64,000 nucleotides of DNA from Oscillatoria princeps RMCB-10 (GCA_019359235.1 JAHHHT010000006.1:248001-312000), one strand, 5' to 3'. Positions 17,838 to 27,981 are shown, numbered from the stretch's first letter. Numbers and translations: made by a program. The notes: a model not told the origin generated them from the letters alone.

Positions 17838-18719
17838 ATGGCTCCTAGCAGACTGCAACTGCCCCGATTTTTACGTCTTTCCGCTCGCCCCAGCCTCTCC
17901 ATGCAGATGATGTGGGCGGGACTGGCGATTACTCTGCTTTTCGTGCTGACCGCCATATTGGCTCCCACTTTCCAGGCGCGGGGATGGATACAAAGCCCAA
18001 CGGAGTTCCTGAGTAACCCCGCCCTGCAGCCACCCTCCCCCAGCCACTGGTTCGGCACCAGCGGCCTGGGCTACGATGTATTCTCGCGCACCCTGTTCGG
18101 CAGCCAAGCCGCATGGCAAGTGGTTATCCTGGCTACAGCACTCAGTCTGGTTGTCGGCGTCCCCTTGGGTATGGTGAGCGGCTATCTGGGCGGCAGACTC
18201 GACCGGGCGCTGCTGTTTTTGATGGACACCATCTACACCCTCCCCGGACTGCTGCTGTCGATTACCCTGGCCTTTGTCGTCGGGCGGGGAGTGCTCAATG
18301 CCGCCATCGCCCTGAGTATTTCCTACATCCCGCAATACTACCGGATAGTCCGCAACCACACCGTCAGCGTCAAAACTGAACTGTTTGTCGAAGCCGCCCG
18401 CTCGATGGGTGCCGACACTTGGACAGTGCTCAGCCGCTACCTCTTCCTCAACGTGATTCAAAGCGTGCCGGTGGTGTTCACCCTCAACGCCGCTGACGCG
18501 ATTCTCACCCTCGGGGGTTTGGGATTTCTCGGTTTGGGTTTGCCGGAAGAGACAGCGGAGTGGGGGCACGATTTGCGCCAAGCGCTGGAGGCGCTGCCCA
18601 CCGGCATCTGGTGGACTGCCCTATTTCCCGGTTTGGCCCTGACGCTGATGGTTGTGGGGCTGTCGCTGGTGGGAGAGGGGTTGAACGAGTTCGTCAATCC
18701 CAAGTTGCGGCGAGAATAG
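17838..18719 (+). CDS. Dipeptide/oligopeptide-type ABC transporter permease (DppC/OppC-like)
   Basis: 293 aa. It has an N-terminal membrane segment (about 25-47), a periplasmic part with HWFGTSGLGYDVFSR, which is the typical DppC-type HPLGTDxLGRDxxSR box, and about five further membrane segments. The cytoplasmic EAA-type loop reads EAARSMGADTWTVLSRYLFLN. Length matches the family. The partner permease, ATPase and binding protein are not adjacent, so this is an orphan subunit in this window; cyanobacterial transporter subunits are often scattered. Substrate is probably a peptide or nickel-like solute, but this is not determined. Confidence 0.88.
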   Translation: MAPSRLQLPRFLRLSARPSLSMQMMWAGLAITLLFVLTAILAPTFQARGWIQSPTEFLSNPALQPPSPSHWFGTSGLGYDVFSRTLFGSQAAWQVVILATALSLVVGVPLGMVSGYLGGRLDRALLFLMDTIYTLPGLLLSITLAFVVGRGVLNAAIALSISYIPQYYRIVRNHTVSVKTELFVEAARSMGADTWTVLSRYLFLNVIQSVPVVFTLNAADAILTLGGLGFLGLGLPEETAEWGHDLRQALEALPTGIWWTALFPGLALTLMVVGLSLVGEGLNEFVNPKLRRE

Positions 18720-19077
18720 CTGGTGGAAAGGTGGGAGCCGGGATTTGGGGATTGGGGGATTTTTTGTCTCTCGCTATCCCTGTCTGGCTTTCCGCTCAAT
18801 ACCTTCACCGAAGACTGCCGGTCTTTTCTTTCTTCTCCAGAACTGGAATTCTGCCACCGGCTGCTGTAGCTAAACTCTGGCGACCGGTGGCGATCCGCGT
18901 TCCGCACATCTAATTTGCTATTTTAGCGGGGCTGGCAAAAAGGCCCGCACTCTGATTATTTCTAGAGACGCGACATGTCGAGCCTTTACCTGTCGCCTCT
19001 TCACACGAGGGACGTACCGCGCCGCGACACAAAGCAAATTAAATGTTTAACATTTGATTTATCTGGGGGTATCTTCT

Positions 19078-19644
19078 ATGCGAGTCAACCGAGCTTTTCT
19101 GGCAGCCGCTATTCCTTTAGCGCTGGTTCCTTTTACCGTCGCTGGGATGTTTTGGTCGGTTTGGAAGCTGCCGGCGCAACAGGCAGCCAGTGCGATCGCC
19201 GGCACGGCACAGCACGCCTCTCCCCCAGCGGTGCAGTTAACCCAGCGCCCGGTTTCTCCAGACGAACCTGTCAGCGACACTCTCAATCAAAGGTTTTCTT
19301 TGCAAAACTCTCTGAGCCGCATCCAGCAAATTAAGGGGGCTTTAGAGAGCTTTCGCCGGCTGACAGCAACCGCGAAAGCCAAGCTCGGAGAGTCGGCGCT
19401 CAGGAATGCCGGCAATACAGGCCCGGAGACGCAGACTCTGGGGTTTACTAATTGGGTTGGCTCCGTTGAAGGGACTCTGAAACAGCAGAATTACCAAATC
19501 AAGAAGCTGGAATTTGAATTAGCGCAAAAGCAATTCCAAGACAGAGAAATTACCAGGGCTGCGCTTGACCAGAAAGCAGCCGCCTACCGGCAGGCAGAGA
19601 AGGATTTCCAAGCCTTCTTGAAGACTTTCAGGATTGCGGACTAG
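19078..19644 (+). CDS. Membrane-anchored or secreted coiled-coil protein of unknown function
   Basis: 188 aa. The N-terminal hydrophobic stretch (about residues 5-28, FLAAAIPLALVPFTVAGMFW) is an uncleaved anchor or signal peptide. It is followed by an Ala/Pro/Gln-rich linker and, from about 80 on, by heptad-like helices (LSRIQQIKGALESFRRL; QIKKLEFELAQKQFQDREI). No catalytic motif is recognised. ATG 19078 is chosen because GGGGG lies about 10 nt upstream. The 358 bp between this gene and the permease contain no other feature I can support. The gene stands just before the ROK kinase gene but is probably independent. Confidence 0.6.
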   Translation: MRVNRAFLAAAIPLALVPFTVAGMFWSVWKLPAQQAASAIAGTAQHASPPAVQLTQRPVSPDEPVSDTLNQRFSLQNSLSRIQQIKGALESFRRLTATAKAKLGESALRNAGNTGPETQTLGFTNWVGSVEGTLKQQNYQIKKLEFELAQKQFQDREITRAALDQKAAAYRQAEKDFQAFLKTFRIAD

Positions 19645-19740
19645 CTGAACTCACCATTATCTGCGTGCATCTGCGTTCATCTGCGGTTTAAAATATAAAA
19701 TTAAAACTACAATAGAACAAAAGATATTAAAGGTTCTAGT

Positions 19741-20649
19741 ATGGGCGAAGTGATTGGAATTGATTTAGGGGGGACAGCGATTAAGCTGGGGAGATTCACC
19801 GAGGATGGCAGCTGCAGCCAATCTTTGAGTGTGGCAACGCCGCAACCGGCCACACCGGCAGCTGTGTTGGGCGTTATGGCTGACGCAATCCGGCAACTTG
19901 ACCCCGACCGGCAATGCTTGGCCATAGGGGTGGGGACGCCTGGGCCGGCGGATGCGGCGGGGCGGGTGGCCAAAGTGGCGATTAATCTGGCGGGGTGGCG
20001 CGATGTGCCCCTAGCTGACTGGCTCGAAGAAAAGACCAAAAGACCGGCAGTTCTGGCGAATGACGCCAATTGCGCGGGTTTGGGAGAAGCTTGGCTGGGT
20101 GCCGGTCGCAATTTCCGCAATTTGATAATGCTGACTTTGGGCACGGGAGTGGGAGGTGCGATTATTATAGATGGAAAGCTGTTTGTTGGTTACACTGGCG
20201 CTGCCGGGGAGCTGGGGCTAATCACGCTGGATCTTTACGGACCGGAGTGCAATAGCGGCAATCGCGGTTCGCTGGAGCAGTTTGTCTCGGTGCAGGGGAT
20301 TCGCCGGCGCATGGGTTGCGAGCCGGCGGAACTGGGCCACATGGCGCAAGTGGGGAACCGGCAAGCTTTGGAGTTCTGGGAGGCTTACGGACACCAGCTG
20401 GGTGCCGGTTTGGCCAGCCTGATCTATGTGCTGGGGCCGGAAGCGATTATCATCGGTGGGGGTGTGGCTGCGAGTGCGGAGTTTTTCTTCCCGGCAACTC
20501 TGGCAGAAATTGAGCGGCGGGTGCTGCCGGTGTGCCGCCCGGATTTGCAGTTACTGCGGGCTGAGTTGGGCAACTCTGCGGGGATTGCCGGTGCGGCTAA
20601 ACTCGCTTGGCAGCTGGTTAGGGTTGATCAACAGCAGCCGAATTGCTAA
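19741..20649 (+). CDS. ROK family sugar kinase (glucokinase-like)
   Basis: 302 aa. The ATP-binding phosphate-1 motif is GIDLGGTAIKLG (about 6-17). The substrate region has NDANCAGLGEAWLGAG and the second phosphate motif is LTLGTGVGGA. It ends with VLGPEAIIIGGGV. ROK proteins with this layout phosphorylate glucose or related sugars. The usual zinc-binding CxCGxxGCxE cluster is replaced by CNSGNRGSLE with a single cysteine, so the structural zinc site is probably lost. GxxGEL is retained as GAAGELGLI without the usual His. It is not a repressor, since no helix-turn-helix precedes the kinase part. Confidence 0.85.
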   Translation: MGEVIGIDLGGTAIKLGRFTEDGSCSQSLSVATPQPATPAAVLGVMADAIRQLDPDRQCLAIGVGTPGPADAAGRVAKVAINLAGWRDVPLADWLEEKTKRPAVLANDANCAGLGEAWLGAGRNFRNLIMLTLGTGVGGAIIIDGKLFVGYTGAAGELGLITLDLYGPECNSGNRGSLEQFVSVQGIRRRMGCEPAELGHMAQVGNRQALEFWEAYGHQLGAGLASLIYVLGPEAIIIGGGVAASAEFFFPATLAEIERRVLPVCRPDLQLLRAELGNSAGIAGAAKLAWQLVRVDQQQPNC

Positions 20650-20700
20650 CACCCACTAAGGGCTGCCAGCAGCAGCCGATGTGCGTTCCGCTTAGCCACT

Positions 20701-20712
20701 GTATGCTATACT
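20701..20712 (+). promoter_or_regulatory. -10 region of candidate RNA gene
   Basis: TATACT at 20707-20712, with upstream GTATGC, lies 6-7 bp before the first base of the long 5' stem at 20719. This is a good fit for a transcription start at 20719-20721. No clear -35 was seen. Confidence 0.4.
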
Positions 20713-20718
20713 TTGCTT

Positions 20719-20945
20719 AAGGCAGCCGGCACTAGCCCGAGAACCAAAGGCGGACGGTTGCCTTGAAATAGGGAGCCCTCTTAACCTGAAAACCAAAGGT
20801 AGGTGGACTTTCCTGAGTTTAGATACCCGTTTCTTTAACTTTATAAAGTGGTAAATGGGATCTAGATTGCTCTGATGCATAGTGCTCGTGGGATATTCCT
20901 GCGGGCATGGGTTGATACGCCTTGGTTGAGAGATGCTCTCAACTT
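20719..20945 (+). ncRNA. Candidate structured non-coding RNA (6S-like possible)
   Basis: No ORF fits here. The segment starts with a 10-bp stem AAGGCAGCCG/CGGTTGCCTT (20719-20728 with 20755-20764, one G-U pair). It contains a long bulged hairpin AGATACCCGTTT..AAATGGGATCT (about 20821-20863) and ends with an 8-bp stem GTTGAGAG/CTCTCAAC with a 3-nt loop (about 20925-20943). Alternative long-range pairing AACCAAAGGCG (about 20742) with CGCCTTGGTTG (about 20917) would close an approximately 190-nt rod, as in 6S RNA. AACCAAAGG occurs twice. Assignment to a known family is not made. Confidence 0.35.
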
Positions 20946-21199
20946 ATGTATTTGTTAGCGCTGGTTAGCAAAAAAGTATCGGAAAAGGAAGAAGCAACAA
21001 AGATTGAGGAAGAAGGCTAGTTTTGACGCCGCACACCGGGGCGCGGCGGGACGCGCCCCTACGGGGATTCCGCCTGGGAACGAAATAAAGTTTTGACGTA
21101 GCACAGGCGTCTCGCCTGTGCCCCGCCATATTGTCCTGGAAAATCCCAAATCCCAAATCCCAAATCCCAAATCCCAAATCCCAAATCCCAAATCCCCAT
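20946..21199. repeat. Repeat-rich spacer with heptameric CCCAAAT array
   Basis: It contains a CGGGGCGCG/CGCGCCCC inverted repeat (about 21034-21060), the perfect hairpin GCACAGGCGTCTCGCCTGTGC (21101-21121), and a tandem heptamer AAATCCC repeated about eight times (about 21145-21198), a classic cyanobacterial short tandem repeat. Short ORFs across it are artefacts of the repeats. Confidence 0.7.
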
Positions 21200-21418
21200 T
21201 TAAGGTAAAGGAAACCCAGTGGTTTCTTTGATGTAGTGGAGAATCTTGTGGTAGGCTTCTGGATCGCTCTGCTGAGTAATCTCAATGCCGGTTTGGTGAT
21301 TGGACAAGTAGAGGGTTAGCCGACCGTTCCAAGACAAGCTGAAAGCGCTGATGCGGTCTAGATCGATCACATATACTTGTTTGTCCCGCTCATAACTTAT
21401 CTTGATCCAGTAAGCCAC
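21200..21418 (-). CDS. Small conserved-type cyanobacterial protein, unknown function
   Basis: 72 aa. It begins MAYWIKISYERDKQVYVID and looks like a compact mixed alpha/beta fold with no cysteine cluster or catalytic signature. GTG 21418 is the start because AGGAGG lies 4 nt upstream on the minus strand. It starts 38 bp after the pyrG stop codon in the same direction, so it is probably co-transcribed with pyrG. No function is assigned. Confidence 0.65.
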   Translation of the reverse strand: MAYWIKISYERDKQVYVIDLDRISAFSLSWNGRLTLYLSNHQTGIEITQQSDPEAYHKILHYIKETTGFPLP

Positions 21419-21455
21419 AAGACCTCCTCAGATGAAAGCCGCCGCAATTCCGGCG

Positions 21456-23111
<1,656 letters not shown>

Positions 23112-23316
23112 TTAGATTTCCGCGCCTACGCCTGCTGTTCATTGTGCCACAGCCCAAGCGCCTGCGTGCCTTTACCGGCTGTCCGCAGTCAGCGCTTGCT
23201 CGCAGACAACCCAGATGACAGGATACCATTCTTGTCACAGCACCTTGGGTAGTGGCCAGACTGTTTAGCTGGCCGGTTGAGGTGTAGCTGCATTTAAATT
23301 ATATATTTTAGAGATA

Positions 23317-23463
23317 GTAGGGTGGGTTCCGCCTCCCGTCACTTTTTATTCGGTTGCGAGCCTTGATAAGGCGGAACCCACCCCCCTGTAGCGGTGCTTT
23401 CTGCGTTACGCTTGCGAGTCGAATGATGTGTGGGAGAATGGATGAGGCGGAACGCACCCTACT
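23317..23463. repeat. Two GTAGGGTG-type hairpin repeats upstream of brnTA
   Basis: The 440-bp pyrG-brnT gap holds GTAGGGTGGGTTCCGCC..GGCGGAACCCACC (about 23320-23390) and a copy (about 23402-23463) of the unit CGCTTGCGAGTCGA..GGCGGAACGCACCCTACT, which also appears twice in tandem at 24317-24448. No gene is seen in this gap. Confidence 0.65.
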
Positions 23464-23474
23464 CTACCTGCCGG

Positions 23475-23503
23475 TTGCAGAAAAGTAGAAATACTGCTAC
23501 AAT
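23475..23503 (+). promoter_or_regulatory. Sigma-70-type promoter of brnTA
   Basis: TTGCAG (23475-23480), a 17-bp spacer and TACAAT (23498-23503), 34 bp before the GTG start of brnT. The spacing is ideal. In BrnTA systems the antitoxin represses this promoter; no operator was identified here. Confidence 0.5.
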
Positions 23504-23537
23504 TAAAAAGCTAGCCAATTCCCACCGACTATAAGCT

Positions 23538-23837
23538 GTGGATTATAACTTTGATTGGAATCCAGCCAAGGAAAAGCAAAATATTCGCAAGCATCAATTA
23601 AATTTTCGTTTGGCATCAACGGTTTTCCGCGATCCTTACCAATTAACAATCTATGATGAAGATCACAGCCAAGATGAAGATAGATGGATTACCATAGGCT
23701 TAGATGAGACAGGGATTTTAAGGGTTGTTGCTCATACCTTTGAGCCAACGGATCGAGACTCCTGTATAATTCGGATTATTTCAGCCCGGAAAGCTACTTT
23801 GACTGAAGCACAATGCTATCAAGAGAGGAAAATATGA
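23538..23837 (+). CDS. brnT: BrnT family ribonuclease toxin
   Basis: 99 aa. It starts with GTG. The family pattern is clear: FDWNPAKEKQNIRKH near the N-terminus, then VFRDPYQLTIYDEDHS, DEDRWITIGL, and the C-terminal RIISARKATLTEAQCY, matching the RIISAR..TxxEr..Y block of BrnT. BrnT is an RNase T2/RelE-like mRNA interferase. It overlaps the antitoxin gene by 4 bp (ATGA). The gene has no RCCGGY hexamers and is more AT-rich than its neighbours, which fits a mobile toxin-antitoxin module. Confidence 0.88.
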   Translation: MDYNFDWNPAKEKQNIRKHQLNFRLASTVFRDPYQLTIYDEDHSQDEDRWITIGLDETGILRVVAHTFEPTDRDSCIIRIISARKATLTEAQCYQERKI

Positions 23838-24034
23838 AATCAGAGTATGATTTTTCCAAAGCAGAACAAGGCAAGTTTTACCATCCTGATGCTAAGTTTC
23901 ACTATCCGATTTATCTGGAACCCGATGTCGAGGAGTTTGTCACTAAAATAGCCGCCCATAAAAAGATAGAGGTGCAAGTTTTGGTCAATGAATGGCTGAG
24001 AAATAACATGAAACTTATTCAAAGTGCTGAGTAG
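23834..24034 (+). CDS. brnA: BrnA-type antitoxin
   Basis: 66 aa, starting MKSEYDFSKAEQGKFYHPDA, the usual BrnA opening. The C-terminal part (PIYLEPDVEEFV..IEVQVLVNEWLRNNM) resembles the ribbon-helix-helix DNA-binding region that binds its own promoter. ATG 23834 overlaps the toxin stop codon, and GAGAGGAAA lies just upstream. It should neutralise BrnT and autorepress the operon (family knowledge). Confidence 0.82.
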   Translation: MKSEYDFSKAEQGKFYHPDAKFHYPIYLEPDVEEFVTKIAAHKKIEVQVLVNEWLRNNMKLIQSAE

Positions 24035-24036
24035 GT

Positions 24037-24069
24037 TAGAAACCGGGGTTCTTAAAGACCCCCGGTTTA
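24037..24069. repeat. AGAAACCGGGG hairpin repeat after brnA
   Basis: Imperfect arms AGAAACCGGGGTTC and GACCCCCGGTTT, directly downstream of the brnA stop codon. Same inner-repeat family as at 27982, 30072, 33692 and 42587. Confidence 0.6.
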
Positions 24070-24095
24070 TGGTTTGATTTGGGGTTGGTGGAATC

Positions 24096-24230
24096 ATATC
24101 ATGTCCGGTAGTTGTTGTACGCGAGGTAGGGGCGGGTTTATTCCTATTCTGCCCTGTGTCAGAAATATTTTGGCGCTCACCCGCCCCTACAAACATATGT
24201 ACACACAACCCATGCAAGCGGACATGATAT
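24096..24230. mobile_element. MITE-like palindromic element, family 2
   Basis: 135 bp with perfect 12-bp terminal inverted repeats ATATCATGTCCG / CGGACATGATAT (24096-24107 and 24219-24230). Inner imperfect arms are GTTGTTGTAC/GTACACACAAC and GTAGGGGCGGGT/ACCCGCCCCTAC. It encodes nothing. No second copy is in the window. Confidence 0.6.
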
Positions 24231-24316
24231 CAACCGGCTTTCTGACCTATTCAGGAATTTGTTCAATCAAAACTACCAGATCGTCTGTACATGAGGAGAG
24301 TTCAAAGTTGCAGTAG

Positions 24317-24448
24317 CGGTGCGTTCCGCTTGCGAGTCGAGTGAAGTGTGGGAGAATGGATGAGGCGGAACGCACCCTACTTTCGGTGCGTTCCGCTTGC
24401 GAGTCGAGTGAAGTGTGGGAGAATGGATGAGGCGGAACGCACCCTACT
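24317..24448. repeat. Two tandem 67-bp hairpin repeats
   Basis: Units at 24317-24383 and 24384-24448 are practically identical. Each has GGTGCGTTCCGC and GCGGAACGCACC arms around CGAGTGAAGTGTGGGAGAATG. The edge of the second unit supplies the TAG stop of the TPR-CHAT gene. A third copy is at about 23402-23463. Confidence 0.75.
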
Positions 24449-27400
24449 ACGCCAAACCCTGCGATACAAAACCTGACCAATAATGGGGACTGACAAAGGG
24501 CAAAGTTTCCCGGCGAAGGAACTCTAACCGCAATCGCACATTGGCCATAATTTCGGCTTGGTTTTCTCCCCATTGCTGCCGGTCAACATAAGCCTCTAAC
24601 TGCGGTTTGTACTTAGCATATAATTCGTCGCCTGTCAAGTTACGCAGCTTAAATTGGGCTTGGCGGATGGCTTCTGACCGGCTTTTATCCCGCTTCTCCT
24701 CATAGTACAAAATGCAAAATAAAGCGGTTGCTAAGTCATCCACTGACCATAAGGTACTGACGACATTACGCGCACCCGCACAGAGGAAACCAGCAGCAAT
24801 ACTCAGGGGATCATCGGTAATTGGGGTGAGGGTTAAGTTGGTTTCGCAGCAGGAGAGGATAACTTCGGCTAGTTGCGGAAATCTCCAGGTGAAAAGGCGA
24901 GCGAGGTTGATATCGCCGTCGAATAATTTCAGGATTGATTCGAGGGAATTATTGAGGTTAGAAGCCGCGTGGTGGCTGGAATGGAGGACTTGCACTTGGT
25001 GGAGTAAGTTTTGATAGTTGCTGATAGTGGCTTGCTGGTATTGCAGGCGGCGGTTTTTGGGAACTTTGTGCGTGGTGGCAAGAGTTTCGCACTCGTAGCC
25101 GGTGAAAACGAGGTCGCCGGTGGCATTTTCCACGATACCCATATTTTCAATTTTCAGGTTGCCCCGTTGGTGGCAATAATTGAGAATTTGGCAACTGGGA
25201 ACGATGCGAATGCGGAATTTATCGCTGAGGTATTCTGGTTGTTGGGGTGGGGTTTTGGCGGCTGCGACTGCGGCTGGGTCGGGTTTTTTGACAGCTTTTA
25301 CGCGAGTATTGTCGTAGGCTGTATTGCTTTGGGGAATGGGAGTGTTGTTTAAGGGCAAGGCGGCAAAGGGAATTTGATGCAGGTACAGGTGCGGGATGAT
25401 AATCAGTTCTTTGATGCCGGTGAGATGTTCGGCAATCAGCTGATTGAGTTGCAGCCGGTTGGCAAGTTCCGGGAGAAAATCCCGCATTTGACTTGACCAG
25501 ATATTTCGGTTTTCCAGATAAGGGTTTAACCAGTTGTTGATTATCCAATTTTGCGTTGCATATCCTTGTCCTTCGCAGGTGTGGACTTGGGGCGGTTGAT
25601 TTTGCCGCAAGATGAAAATGTGGGTATGGTCGGGAGTGGTGTAAAAATTGAGGATGGCGGTTTCCGTATCGGGAATTAAGGCTTGCATTTGCTGGAAGCT
25701 GAGGGGGTCCGCTTGCAATTGGCCCGCCAAAACCTTGTCTTTGCTGCGAATTTTCAGCCACGCTTGCTGCTTTTGCGCTTCTAAGTCTTCAATCAGTTTT
25801 AAGATAGCGTCGCTGTTGGGGGTTGGTTGGTGAGTGGCGGCGAGTGCTTTCATCCCGTCATTGTCAGAGGAACGCAAATGGTAGATTTGCTGTTGCAGGC
25901 GATAGTATTCTTCCACTTCCGGGGGAATTTCGCCTTGGGGGTAGAGGTCTTTGCTGGCGAATAAGTCCGCGAGGTGGCGGGAACGGGAACGATCTGCGGT
26001 TTCGACGGCTTTATCGTATTGTTGGAGGTTGATGTAGCATTGGACGGCGTTGGCGTAAACGGAGATGGCTTCTTCAATGATTTCTTGGCGGCGTTTGTCG
26101 GTGGTTGAGCCTTTGCGGAGTTGTTCCACTGCTTGCATAGCCGGTTCGTATCCTTCTAAGGCGAGTTGCCAGTTGCCTTGGAGAAAGCCGAGGTTGCCGA
26201 GGTTGTTCCCGGATGCGAAGCATTCAGGTGGCATAGTTTCGGGAGTGGCAATTTTGAGACTATCTCGATAGTTTTTAATAGCTTTATCTGGTTGCTGTAA
26301 TTTGTTGTAAACATAGCCGATATTGATCAGAGAAGCCGCTTCCCCCGGTCGGTGTTTAATTTCCCGTTTAATAGCTAAAGACTTTTCATGGAAAGCGATA
26401 GCTTGTTCAAATTGTCCCAGAGACTCGTAAGCATTGCCTAAACTTCCCAGAGAAGCCGCTTCCCCTCGTCGGTGTTTAATTTCCCGTTCAATAGCTAAAG
26501 ACTGTTCGTGCCAAGCGATAGCTTGTTCAAATTGTCCCAGAGACTCGTAAGCATTGCCTAAACTTCCCAGAGAAGAAGCTTCCCCTTGGCGGTGTTTAAT
26601 TTCCCGTTCAATAGCTAAAGACTGTTCGTGCCAAGCGATAGCTTGTTCAAATTGTCCCAGAGACTCGTAAGCATTGCCTAAACTTCCCAGAGAAGAAGCT
26701 TCCCCTTGGCGGTCTTTGATATCCCGTTGAATGGCTAAAGACTGTTCGTGGAAAGTGATGGCTCGTTCAAATTGTCCTAGGGAACAGTAAATATTACCTA
26801 AATTTCCTAGAACAGCCGCTTCCCCAACGCGGTATTTGATTTCTCGACAAATAGCTAAAGACTTTTCGTAGTAACCGAGCGCTTGTTCAAATTGTCCTAG
26901 ACATTCGTAAGCATTGCCTAAACCTACCAAAGAACGCGCTTCCCCTTTACGGTCTTTGATTTCTTGACAAATGGCTAAAGACTGTTCATCGAAAGTGAGT
27001 GCTTGTTCAAAGCGTCCTATATCTCGGTAAGCGCCCCCTAAATTTACCAAAGAAGTCGCTTCTCCTTGGCGGTGTTTAATTTCTCTACAAATGACTAAAG
27101 ACTTTTCATGGAAAGCGATAGCTTGTTCAAAGTGTCCCAGAGAGTCGTAAGCATTGCCTAAACTTCCCAGAGAAGCTGCTTCCCCTCGTCGATCTTTGAT
27201 TTCCCGTTTGATAGCTAAAGACTGTTTGTGGAAATCAATCGCTCGTTCAAAGTCTCCCAGAGAGTCGTAAGCATTACCTAAACTTCCCAGAGAAGAAGCT
27301 TCCCCTTGGCGGTCTTTGAGTTCCCGACTAATGGCTAAAGACTGTTCGTGGAATGTGATGGCTTTTTCATATTGTCCCAGAGAGCTGTAAGCAATGCCTA

Positions 27401-27917
27401 AATTTCCCAGAGAATTTGATTCACCCTGGCGGTCTTTAATTTCCCTACTAATGGCTAGATGCACTTCGTGATATTCGATTGCTTTTTCAAAGTCTCCCAG
27501 AGAGTCGTAAGTAATGCCTAAATTTCCCAGAGAACTCGCTTGCCCTTGGCGGTCGTGAATGGCTGTATAAATGATAAGGCACTGTTGCCAGCATAAAAAA
27601 GCCACGATAAGCTGGCTAATGTAAGCTTGCTTAATTCCCCAATTGAATAAAATATCGGCTGCATGTTTTCTGATTGCTGTTGGCTGCTGGTCACTCCCGA
27701 GAAATTCTCCCAGTTCTAAAGCAAGGTTTATTAAAAAATCAGCTGCATTTTGGTGGCCGTCATCATGATTTTTTTTAGCTACTGCGATTACTATTTCCAA
27801 AACTCCGGGATCGAGTAGCTCAGAATTATCGGTGAATATTTTTGATTCTTCCCCACTGGGACATTCGATCCGTTTTTGGATGAGTTGCCAATAGGCATTC
27901 ATGCGTTGTTCGTCCAT
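24447..27917 (-). CDS. TPR-CHAT protein (caspase-like peptidase)
   Basis: 1156 aa. Residues 1-110 form a helical cap. Then about 12 TPR units of 40 residues (GEASSLGSLGNAYESLGQFE type, about 120-600) lead into a linker and a C-terminal CHAT domain (about 850-1156). The CHAT catalytic dyad is visible: His in HSSHHA (about 978) and Cys in LSCCET (about 1022), followed by GFLCAGARNVVSTLWSVDD and HYWSGFV at the end. CHAT proteins are clan CD cysteine peptidases; TPR-CHAT members act as activated proteases in conflict and cell-death settings. ATG 27917 has AGGAAAA upstream. It lies about 96 bp downstream of the partner gene at 28014-29060. Substrate and trigger are unknown. Confidence 0.92.
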   Translation of the reverse strand: MDEQRMNAYWQLIQKRIECPSGEESKIFTDNSELLDPGVLEIVIAVAKKNHDDGHQNAADFLINLALELGEFLGSDQQPTAIRKHAADILFNWGIKQAYISQLIVAFLCWQQCLIIYTAIHDRQGQASSLGNLGITYDSLGDFEKAIEYHEVHLAISREIKDRQGESNSLGNLGIAYSSLGQYEKAITFHEQSLAISRELKDRQGEASSLGSLGNAYDSLGDFERAIDFHKQSLAIKREIKDRRGEAASLGSLGNAYDSLGHFEQAIAFHEKSLVICREIKHRQGEATSLVNLGGAYRDIGRFEQALTFDEQSLAICQEIKDRKGEARSLVGLGNAYECLGQFEQALGYYEKSLAICREIKYRVGEAAVLGNLGNIYCSLGQFERAITFHEQSLAIQRDIKDRQGEASSLGSLGNAYESLGQFEQAIAWHEQSLAIEREIKHRQGEASSLGSLGNAYESLGQFEQAIAWHEQSLAIEREIKHRRGEAASLGSLGNAYESLGQFEQAIAFHEKSLAIKREIKHRPGEAASLINIGYVYNKLQQPDKAIKNYRDSLKIATPETMPPECFASGNNLGNLGFLQGNWQLALEGYEPAMQAVEQLRKGSTTDKRRQEIIEEAISVYANAVQCYINLQQYDKAVETADRSRSRHLADLFASKDLYPQGEIPPEVEEYYRLQQQIYHLRSSDNDGMKALAATHQPTPNSDAILKLIEDLEAQKQQAWLKIRSKDKVLAGQLQADPLSFQQMQALIPDTETAILNFYTTPDHTHIFILRQNQPPQVHTCEGQGYATQNWIINNWLNPYLENRNIWSSQMRDFLPELANRLQLNQLIAEHLTGIKELIIIPHLYLHQIPFAALPLNNTPIPQSNTAYDNTRVKAVKKPDPAAVAAAKTPPQQPEYLSDKFRIRIVPSCQILNYCHQRGNLKIENMGIVENATGDLVFTGYECETLATTHKVPKNRRLQYQQATISNYQNLLHQVQVLHSSHHAASNLNNSLESILKLFDGDINLARLFTWRFPQLAEVILSCCETNLTLTPITDDPLSIAAGFLCAGARNVVSTLWSVDDLATALFCILYYEEKRDKSRSEAIRQAQFKLRNLTGDELYAKYKPQLEAYVDRQQWGENQAEIMANVRLRLEFLRRETLPFVSPHYWSGFVSQGLA
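26340..27540 (-). repeat. 120-bp tandem repeats encoding the TPR array
   Basis: About ten 120-bp units, one TPR each. The units at about 26420-26700 are almost identical at DNA level, so they are recent duplications; those nearer the N-terminus have diverged. RCCGGY hexamers are nearly absent. The copy number is likely to vary between strains. Confidence 0.8.
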
Positions 27918-27981
27918 TGTTGTTTTCCTTTTCCTCTAGGTTCAGATATTTCATGCTGTCCCCACACCATGATTCTTAAAC

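Noticed and set aside
20719-20945. tmRNA, RNase P RNA or SRP RNA
   Set aside because: None of the conserved blocks of these RNAs could be found (no GAGGAAAGTCC, no tRNA-like ends, no GGTAAGC-type SRP loop).
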